10,372 bases of DNA from Rhizobacter sp. (GTDB lineage: Bacteria; Pseudomonadota; Gammaproteobacteria; Burkholderiales; Burkholderiaceae_C). The position numbers and the translations under genes are program-made. The notes beneath the pieces are model-generated. The model saw nothing but the letters and a program-made list of their open reading frames with translations. It ran no database searches and had not been told where the DNA came from. Positions within the stretch are counted from its first letter, which is position 1. Each line of letters opens with the position of its first letter. Positions 5,718 to 10,372 of this stretch are shown here, piece after piece. The DNA lies in the NCBI GenBank assembly GCA_025360945.1, contig JANYBE010000328.1:1-10372 (forward strand), read 5' to 3'.

Positions 5718-5966
5718 ATGGTCGTGATCCGTCTTTCGCGTGGTGGTGCCAAAAAGCGCCCGTTCTTCAACATCGTCGTCGCCGACTCGCGCACCCGCCG
5801 CGACGGTCGCTTCATCGAGCGCGTGGGCTTCTACAACCCCGTGGCCGCGGGCGGCGAACAGCCTCTGCGCGTCTCCTTCGACCGTATCGAGCACTGGACC
5901 AGCACCGGCGCGCAAATGTCGCCGACGGTTGCGCGCCTGGTCGCGCAAGCCAAGATCGCGGCCTGA
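5718..5966 (+). CDS. rpsP: 30S ribosomal protein S16
   Basis: An 82-residue protein with the full S16 pattern: MVVIRLSRGGAKKRPFFNIV at the N-terminus, then ADSRTRRDGRFIERVGFYNP (22-41) and RIEHWTSTGAQMSPTVARLV (56-75). S16 binds 16S rRNA in the body of the small subunit and is needed for 30S assembly. The length equals the usual bacterial form. AAGGA at 5707-5711 lies six bases before ATG 5718, a strong start suited to high expression. It is the first gene of the rpsP-rimM-trmD-rplS operon, transcribed from the TATAAT promoter at 5571. Confidence 0.98.
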   Translation: MVVIRLSRGGAKKRPFFNIVVADSRTRRDGRFIERVGFYNPVAAGGEQPLRVSFDRIEHWTSTGAQMSPTVARLVAQAKIAA

Positions 5967-5985
5967 GCTGCCTGAGCAGGGCGCA

Positions 5986-6594
5986 GTGACCACTGCTGCG
6001 CGGCTGCCCGTGAAACCTGCGGGTGCCGACCCCGCCTGGCCCGACGATGCGATCGAGGTCGGGCGCATCGTCGACGCTTGGGGGCTGAAGGGCTGGATCA
6101 AGGTTCAACCCTTTGCCGCCGATCCACAGGCGCTGTTTTCGTCGCGTCGCTGGTTCATCCTGCCGTCCGAGAAGGCAGGCGTCGCGCGCCCGGTCGGCGT
6201 GGTCGGTTCGCTGCCGACGCTGCTCAAGATCACCCAGGTCAAGGACCATGGTGAGGTGGTCGTCGCGCTCGCCCAGGAGGTGCCTGACCGCACCGCCGCG
6301 GAGGCGATGCGCGGTGCGCGCGTGTTCATCGGCCGCGCCAGCTTCCCCACGCCTGAGCCGGACGAGTTCTACTGGATCGATCTGATTGGCCTCGATGTGT
6401 TCAATCGCGAAGGTGCTGCGCTCGGCGCGGTCGTGGGGCTAATCGACACCGGCCCGCACAGCGTGCTGCGCGTGATGCCTGCCGGCGAGACCAAGCAAGA
6501 GGCCGAGCGCCTGATTCCGTTCGTCGGCGCCTATGTCGACGAAGTCAGACTCGAATATCGCCGCATCATCGTGGACTGGGGTCTGGACTACTGA
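5986..6594 (+). CDS. rimM: 16S rRNA processing / 30S maturation factor RimM
   Basis: A cytosolic assembly factor that helps the 30S head mature and binds S19; 202 residues from GTG 5986. The N-terminal RimM domain begins at IEVGRIVDAWGLKGWIKVQP (23-42). The C-terminal PRC-barrel contains DEFYWIDLIGLDVFN (126-140), RLIPFV (175-180) and the conserved ending IIVDWGLDY. The start is uncertain because there is no ATG near the beginning of homology. GTG 5986, 19 bases after the rpsP stop with a weak AGCAGGG before it, is chosen; GTG 6010 would give 194 residues. The frame is also open upstream into rpsP, but that part is a shadow of rpsP. A GTG start and poor ribosome binding site fit the known low synthesis of RimM compared with the ribosomal proteins of the same operon. 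Confidence 0.93.
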   Translation: MTTAARLPVKPAGADPAWPDDAIEVGRIVDAWGLKGWIKVQPFAADPQALFSSRRWFILPSEKAGVARPVGVVGSLPTLLKITQVKDHGEVVVALAQEVPDRTAAEAMRGARVFIGRASFPTPEPDEFYWIDLIGLDVFNREGAALGAVVGLIDTGPHSVLRVMPAGETKQEAERLIPFVGAYVDEVRLEYRRIIVDWGLDY

Positions 6595-6602
6595 AGCCGG
6601 CG

Positions 6603-7355
6603 ATGCGGTTCGACGTCATCACGCTTTTCCCCGAATTGTTTGCGCCGCACCTGACGCAAGGCATTACGCGGCGTGCGTTCGAGTCGGGGCAGCTGGAAGT
6701 GAAGCTCTGGCAGCTGCGCGACCACGCCGACAACAACTACCGCCGCGTCGACGATCGACCTTACGGGGGTGGCCCGGGAATGGTGATGCTGGTCGAGCCC
6801 CTTGAGCGTGCGCTCGCGGCGGTTCGCACCGTGCGCATGGATGCGGCGCCGCTCATTCATTTCACGCCGACCGGCAAACGCATTGATCAAGCTGTGGTGC
6901 GCGAATTCGCCGCCTCGAGGGGCGCGATCTTGTTGTGCGGGCGCTACGAGGGCATCGACCAGCGTTTTGTCGACGCGCATGTCGATGTCGAACTGAGCCT
7001 GGGCGACTTTGTCCTGTCGGGTGGTGAACTGCCCGCGCTTGCCCTGCTCGACGCTGTCGCGCGGCTGCAGGATGGTGTGCTCGGCGACGCGCAATCGCAC
7101 CAGCAGGACAGCTTCGAGGACGGCCTGCTCGATTGCCCGCACTACAGCCGCCCCGAAGTGCTGGCCAGCGAGAATGGTGACCGCGCCGTGCCCGCGGCGC
7201 TGCTGTCCGGTCATCACGCGGAGATAGCGCGCTGGCGGCGCGTGCAATCGCTCACACTAACTGCACGGCGCCGTCCGGACCTGATCGCCGCTGCGAGGGC
7301 GGCTGGGCGCCTGAGCAAGGCCGATGAGGCCTACCTGAAGACGCTTGGGCTATAA
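6603..7355 (+). CDS. trmD: tRNA (guanine-37-N1)-methyltransferase TrmD
   Basis: A SPOUT-class, trefoil-knot, homodimeric methyltransferase that makes m1G37 in tRNAs reading codons beginning with C, using S-adenosylmethionine; loss causes +1 frameshifting. It has 250 residues (E. coli 255). Conserved parts are MRFDVITLFPELF (1-13), YGGGPGMVM (54-62), the knot segments LLCGRYEGIDQRF (110-122) and SLGDFVLSGGELPAL (132-146), and QDSFEDGLLDCPHYSRPEV (168-186). Arg154 and the catalytic base Asp169 are present at the same numbers as in characterised TrmD proteins. ATG 6603 is eight bases after the rimM stop with only a weak GAAG upstream, again suggesting modest translation. The stop codon overlaps a TATAAT at 7351-7356. 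Confidence 0.98.
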   Translation: MRFDVITLFPELFAPHLTQGITRRAFESGQLEVKLWQLRDHADNNYRRVDDRPYGGGPGMVMLVEPLERALAAVRTVRMDAAPLIHFTPTGKRIDQAVVREFAASRGAILLCGRYEGIDQRFVDAHVDVELSLGDFVLSGGELPALALLDAVARLQDGVLGDAQSHQQDSFEDGLLDCPHYSRPEVLASENGDRAVPAALLSGHHAEIARWRRVQSLTLTARRRPDLIAAARAAGRLSKADEAYLKTLGL

Positions 7356-7356
7356 T
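7351..7356 (+). promoter_or_regulatory. Candidate internal promoter (-10) for rplS
   Basis: A perfect TATAAT spans the trmD stop codon (TAA 7353-7355). Transcription from about 7363 would give a leader of about 105 bases before rplS. No good -35 is visible (GCCTAC at the optimal spacing), so it is weaker than the sequence of the -10 alone suggests. Part of the match is forced by the TAA stop. Confidence 0.4.
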
Positions 7357-7367
7357 TGAAGGCTTTT

Positions 7368-7393
7368 CGATCCTCTGCAGCGCAGGAGCATCG
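7368..7393 (+). other. Imperfect hairpin in the rplS leader
   Basis: Within the 111-base trmD-rplS gap, CGAT (7368-7371) pairs with ATCG (7390-7393), CTC (7373-7375) with GAG (7386-7388), and TGC (7376-7378) with GCA (7382-7384), with one C-C mismatch, one bulged G and a three-base loop. It has ten pairs in all and no T-tract. It may be a structured leader or protect the rplS message, but comparison with relatives is needed to call it functional. Confidence 0.4.
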
Positions 7394-7466
7394 ACGTTGT
7401 CAATGACTCCAGTCACCGCTCCACCCAACTCCATCAACGCGTTGGCATGATCGATTCGGAGAAACC

Positions 7467-7820
7467 ATGGACCTGATCCAGACCCTCGAGCGGGAAGAAA
7501 TCACCCGTCTCAACAAGACCATCCCGCCGTTCGCGCCGGGTGACACCGTGATCGTCAGCGTCAACGTCGTCGAAGGCACGCGCAAGCGCGTCCAAGCGTT
7601 CGAAGGCGTCGTGATCGCCAAGCGCAACCGCAGCCTCAATTCGAGCTTCATCGTGCGCAAGATCTCAAGCGGCGAAGGCGTGGAACGCACGTTCCAGCTC
7701 TACAGCCCGTTGATCGCCTCGATCGAAGTCAAGCGCCGCGGCGACGTGCGCCGTGCCAAGCTGTACTACCTGCGCAGCCGTTCGGGCAAATCGGCTCGGA
7801 TCAAGGAGAAGCTCGCCTGA
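7467..7820 (+). CDS. rplS: 50S ribosomal protein L19
   Basis: A 117-residue protein (E. coli 115) located at the interface of the two ribosomal subunits. The family is clear from IPPFAPGDTVIVSVNVVEG (19-37), RKRVQAFEGVVIAKRNRSLN (39-58), VERTFQLYSPLIASIEVKRRG (72-92) and RRAKLYYLRSRSGKSARIKE (95-114). GGAG at 7458-7461 lies five bases before ATG 7467, a strong start like that of rpsP. It is the last gene of the operon, separated from trmD by a 111-base gap with a possible internal promoter and hairpin, and followed by an intrinsic terminator. Confidence 0.98.
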   Translation: MDLIQTLEREEITRLNKTIPPFAPGDTVIVSVNVVEGTRKRVQAFEGVVIAKRNRSLNSSFIVRKISSGEGVERTFQLYSPLIASIEVKRRGDVRRAKLYYLRSRSGKSARIKEKLA

Positions 7821-7855
7821 TCGGCGACGAGGGGCGGCTTGCTGCCTCGACCGGA

Positions 7856-7880
7856 GGCCGCCTCTTGTGGGCGGCCTTTT
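7856..7880 (+). terminator. Intrinsic terminator after rplS
   Basis: GGCCGCC (7856-7862) and GGCGGCC (7870-7876) form a perfect seven-base-pair GC stem with a seven-base loop, followed by TTTT (7877-7880); A7855-T7877 can extend the stem. It lies 35 bases after the rplS stop and ends 15 bases before the next start codon, so it probably ends the ribosomal operon with partial read-through into the Nudix gene. The T-tract is short. Confidence 0.75.
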
Positions 7881-7895
7881 GCATTGCACACCACC

Positions 7896-8579
7896 ATGGC
7901 CCTGAGTTTCGATCCGCAAAAATTGCCCGTCGTCGCCGTGGACGATCATCTGCCTGCCCTTACCGCGGCCGTGCTGCGCTCTGACGACGTTCGGCGACGC
8001 TTTCTGGTGCCGCCGGTTTGGACGCCAGAGGTCAAGACCGAACCGCGTTTCAACGAGCGTGCACCGACCCACGCTTCGGTGCTGGTCGCGCTGGTCGAGC
8101 GCGATGAGCTGACCGTCTTGCTGACGCAGCGCACCGATCACCTGAACGACCATCCGGGCCAGGTCAGCTTTGCCGGCGGCCGCGTCGAATCCACCGATGC
8201 GGATGCCGCTGCGACGGCACTGCGCGAGGCCCACGAAGAGATCGGCGTGGAAGCCGCGTTCATCGACGTGCTCGGCGCGATGCCGACCTACACGACCGGC
8301 ACCGGCTTCATCGTGACGCCCATTGTCGCGCTGGTGCGTCCCGGCTTCACGTTGAACGCCGACCCGTTCGAAGTCGCCGCTGTGTTCGAGGTGCCGCTCG
8401 CCTTCCTGATGAACCCGGCAAATCACCGGCGCCACGCCATCGACGTGAACGGCGCGCGGCGCGAGTTCCTGTCCATGCCGTGGGACGGCATCGATGACCA
8501 GGGCCAACCGCGCCGCTACTTCATCTGGGGAGCGACTGCGGCGATGCTACGCAATCTCTATCGTTTTCTCGCTGCCTGA
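7896..8579 (+). CDS. Nudix hydrolase, CoA pyrophosphatase (NudL) type
   Basis: A 227-residue cytosolic Nudix enzyme. The subgroup linked to CoA pyrophosphatases (cleaving CoA to 4'-phosphopantetheine and 3',5'-ADP) is recognised from LLTQRTDHLNDHPGQVSFAGG (75-95) running into the Nudix helix T107-A-L-R-E-A-H-E-E-I-G-V118, whose glutamates E111, E114 and E115 bind the metal. Aspartate 101 takes the place of the first glutamate of the classical Nudix box, as in E. coli NudL, while FAGG replaces the usual FPGG. ATG 7896 is chosen because the sequence from MALSFDPQKLP looks like the family N-terminus; the in-frame TTG 7839 would start upstream of the terminator hairpin. No Shine-Dalgarno sequence is visible. 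Substrate assignment rests on motif only. Confidence 0.88.
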   Translation: MALSFDPQKLPVVAVDDHLPALTAAVLRSDDVRRRFLVPPVWTPEVKTEPRFNERAPTHASVLVALVERDELTVLLTQRTDHLNDHPGQVSFAGGRVESTDADAAATALREAHEEIGVEAAFIDVLGAMPTYTTGTGFIVTPIVALVRPGFTLNADPFEVAAVFEVPLAFLMNPANHRRHAIDVNGARREFLSMPWDGIDDQGQPRRYFIWGATAAMLRNLYRFLAA

Positions 8580-8596
8580 AACAAAGCGTGCGTCGC

Positions 8597-8602
8597 TATC
8601 AT
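8597..8602 (+). promoter_or_regulatory. Candidate -10 element close to the CobD-like start
   Basis: TATCAT at 8597-8602 matches five of six bases of the -10 consensus in the 31-base gap after the Nudix gene. Transcription would begin at about 8609-8611, on top of ATG 8611, and no ribosome binding site is visible, so a leaderless message is conceivable. The only -35 candidate, CTGAAA at 8576-8581, has a 15-base spacer, which is too short. Confidence 0.25.
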
Positions 8603-8610
8603 CCGCGAAC

Positions 8611-9600
8611 ATGAGTTTCTTCGCCGTTCTGTTCGCGCTGCTGATCGAGCAACTCAAACCGCTGCCGCGTGCCAACGTGGTGCACGATTCGTTGACGGGC
8701 TGGATGCGCTGGACCGGCCGCAACTTCGACGCCGGTCGCGATCACCACGCCTGGGTCGTCTGGAGCATCACGGCCGTTGTGCCTGCGCTGATCGCCTGGA
8801 GCGTGCACGCGGGCCTGGGGCACTTCAACGTTTTGCTCGCGCTAGCGTGGAACGTGGCGGTGCTCTACCTGACGCTCGGCTTTCGTCAATTCAGTCACTA
8901 CTTCACCGACATTCGCGACGCGCTCGATCGCGGCGACGAGACCGAAGCGCGGCGCCTGCTGTCGGAGTGGCGCCATCTCGACGCCAGCGAGCTTCCTCGC
9001 ACCGAGTTGCTGCGCCACGTGATCGAGCATTCGCTGTTGGCGGCGCACCGCCACGTGTTCGGCGTGTTCTTCTGGTTCGTATTGCTGTCGTCGTTCGGCC
9101 TCGGCCCCGCGGGCGCGGTGCTGTACCGCATGGCCGAATTTGCGAGCCGCTACTGGGGCTTCAAGAGCCGCACGATCGACGCGCCGGTGAACGACCGGCT
9201 GCTGAATCTGTCGCAGTACCTGTTCAATCTGCTCGACTTCGTGCCGGCACGGCTCACCGCGTTCGGGTTTGCCGTGGTCGGCAATTTCGAGGAGGCCGTG
9301 ACCTGCTGGCGTCGTGATGCCGGGCTCTGGAAGCACCCGAACGAAGGCATCATACTGGCCGCGGCGGCGGGCGCGGTCGGCGTGCAGCTCGGGGGGAATG
9401 CGGCACCAGGCGTGACGCCGGACCGCTCGAAGACTTTCGAGGCCGGTGCCGCCGCCGATGCGATGAACGCCGAAGGCTCTACGCCGGGTCTGCCACCCGA
9501 GCCCGGCCACCTGCGCAGCATCGTCGGGTTGGTGTGGCGTTCGGTCGTGTTGTGGATGTTGCTGCTGGCCTTGCTGTCACTGGCCAACCTCGTCGGATAG
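8611..9600 (+). CDS. CobD/CbiB-family integral membrane protein
   Basis: A 329-residue membrane protein related to CobD/CbiB (adenosylcobinamide-phosphate synthase). Hydrophobic segments lie near residues 1-13, 46-67, 73-90, 147-171, 213-224 and 307-327. Family-like parts are HDSLTGWMRW (25-34), the N-F-E-E-A-V-T-C-W-R-R-D-A segment (225-237) and NEGIILAAAAGAVGVQLGG (244-262), which correspond to conserved CobD stretches. The start is ATG 8611, because upstream in-frame codons lie within the Nudix gene and look unlike the family. No ribosome binding site is visible. No other cobalamin gene occurs in the window; its neighbours are housekeeping genes and rsgA. Betaproteobacteria often carry such a CobD-like protein beside rsgA, so its role may lie outside B12 synthesis. 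Residues 263-303 form a low-complexity, probably disordered linker. The stop is three bases from the convergent rsgA stop. Confidence 0.82.
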   Translation: MSFFAVLFALLIEQLKPLPRANVVHDSLTGWMRWTGRNFDAGRDHHAWVVWSITAVVPALIAWSVHAGLGHFNVLLALAWNVAVLYLTLGFRQFSHYFTDIRDALDRGDETEARRLLSEWRHLDASELPRTELLRHVIEHSLLAAHRHVFGVFFWFVLLSSFGLGPAGAVLYRMAEFASRYWGFKSRTIDAPVNDRLLNLSQYLFNLLDFVPARLTAFGFAVVGNFEEAVTCWRRDAGLWKHPNEGIILAAAAGAVGVQLGGNAAPGVTPDRSKTFEAGAAADAMNAEGSTPGLPPEPGHLRSIVGLVWRSVVLWMLLLALLSLANLVG

Positions 9601-9603
9601 CGC

Positions 9604-10372
9604 TCAGCGTCGCGAGACCAACTCGCTAAGGATCTCGCCATAGATCCGGTAGCGCGACTCGCTGATCTCACCGCGCTCAAGCGCTGCGCGCACACCGCAA
9701 CCCGGCTCGTGCTGGTGCGTGCAGTTGTAGAACTTGCAGTCCGCGTGCTTGCGCAGATCGGGCATCAGTTTCGCGAGTTGGGCGGCGTCGATCTGGCGCA
9801 AGCCGAACTCCTGGAAACCTGGTGAATCGATCAGCGCGGTGCCGAGTTCGACCTTGTCCAGCCAGTACCACTGCGTCGTCGTTGTCGTGTGGCGGCCCGA
9901 GTTCAATGCCTGCGAGACCTCGCCAATCTGCGCCTTGGCGTCGGGTGCGAGCAGGTTGATCAGCGTGCTTTTCCCTGTGCCGCTGGGGCCGAGAACGAAC
10001 GTGGCCTGGCCTTCCAGGAGCGGCATCAGCGCCTCGCGTGCCTGATCGGGTTTGGCTTTCAATGCGAGTTCAATCACGTCGACGCCGAACGCCGCATAAG
10101 GTGCCAGCCGCGCGCGCGCCGCGTCTATGGCAGGCAGATCGGACTTGTTCAGCACGATGCGCGCGGGAATGCCGGCGCTTTCGGCCGCGACCAGTGCGCG
10201 GGCGAGTTGCGACTCGCTGAACACGGGCTCCGCCGCCACAAGAATCAACAATTGATCGAGGTTGGCGGCAAACGACTTGGTCTTCCATTCGTCTTGCCGG
10301 AACAGCAGGTTGCGGCGTGGCTCGACGTGCTCGATCACGCCTTCGTCGCCGGAAGGCTGCCAGCGCACGCGG
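9604..10372 (-). CDS. rsgA: Ribosome small-subunit-dependent GTPase RsgA (partial, N-terminus beyond the window)
   Basis: A circularly permuted GTPase that binds late 30S particles near the decoding centre and helps their final maturation; GTP hydrolysis is stimulated by the 30S. The frame is open to the right edge; the visible part starts with RVRWQPSGDEGVIE, inside the N-terminal OB domain, so roughly 40 residues are missing. Permuted motif order is evident: G4 NKSD (10149-10138), then the P-loop GPSGTGKST (9990-9964), the switch with HTTTTTQWY, and G3 DSPGF (from 9828). A C-terminal zinc motif C-x4-C-x-H-x5-C (9738-9697) reads CKFYNCTHQHEPGC. The GTG at 10368 is a valine within the gene, not a likely start. 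It is convergent with the CobD-like gene, with three bases between stops. Confidence 0.96.
   Translation of the reverse strand, partial: RVRWQPSGDEGVIEHVEPRRNLLFRQDEWKTKSFAANLDQLLILVAAEPVFSESQLARALVAAESAGIPARIVLNKSDLPAIDAARARLAPYAAFGVDVIELALKAKPDQAREALMPLLEGQATFVLGPSGTGKSTLINLLAPDAKAQIGEVSQALNSGRHTTTTTQWYWLDKVELGTALIDSPGFQEFGLRQIDAAQLAKLMPDLRKHADCKFYNCTHQHEPGCGVRAALERGEISESRYRIYGEILSELVSRR

Noticed and set aside
5740..5985. Extended N-terminus for RimM overlapping rpsP
   Set aside because: This stretch is a different-frame reading of rpsP with alanine/serine/arginine-rich sequence; RimM homology begins only after the rpsP stop.
1..10372. Undescribed defence, mobile or biosynthetic system
   Set aside because: Every substantial gene falls in a known, mostly housekeeping family, base composition looks even, and no integrase, transposase, tRNA attachment site, repeat array or toxin-antitoxin pair is visible.

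Overview
The window is a GC-rich, gene-dense piece of what looks like a betaproteobacterial chromosome, most likely Burkholderiales. This is inferred from the style of the proteins (RsgA, TrmD, the CobD-like protein and the folK/deoxynucleoside-kinase pairing) and from the gene order; no ribosomal RNA is present to confirm it. All the large genes are intact except rsgA, which runs off the right edge. No insertion sequence, prophage, CRISPR array, tRNA or rRNA was seen, and no gap without a gene exceeds about 175 bases.

Layout. (1) Positions 1-2716, plus strand: a tight operon with a possible 3' end of an unseen gene, a beta-lactamase-fold serine hydrolase, folK, a small DUF486 membrane protein and a deoxynucleoside kinase. 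Every junction overlaps (about 20 bases at hydrolase/folK, four-base ATGA overlaps elsewhere), so translation is probably coupled. (2) Positions 2717-4560, plus strand: a DUF47 (PhoU-like) protein followed by a PiT phosphate transporter, the classic low-affinity phosphate uptake pair. A dyad and direct repeat resembling a PHO box lies just upstream. (3) Positions 4530-5542, minus strand: a GNAT acetyltransferase and a TM2-domain membrane protein joined by a GTGA overlap. The TM2 gene overlaps the end of pit tail to tail. (4) Positions 5543-7880, plus strand: a divergent promoter region with a perfect TATAAT, then the rpsP-rimM-trmD-rplS ribosome and tRNA-modification operon, ending in a good intrinsic terminator. 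A second TATAAT overlaps the trmD stop codon and may give rplS extra transcription. (5) Positions 7896-9600, plus strand: a Nudix CoA-pyrophosphatase-like hydrolase and a CobD/CbiB-family membrane protein. (6) Positions 9604-10372, minus strand: rsgA, the ribosome-assembly GTPase, lacking its N-terminus because of the window edge.

How the genes work together: rpsP, rimM, trmD, rplS and rsgA all serve ribosome maturation or translation fidelity; DUF47 and pit serve phosphate uptake; folK (pterin) and the kinase (deoxynucleoside salvage) serve nucleotide and cofactor supply. I found no convincing undescribed multi-gene system. The most useful leads are regulatory: the PHO-box-like element, the overlapping divergent -10 elements, the rplS leader, and the contrast in translation signals inside the rpsP operon.
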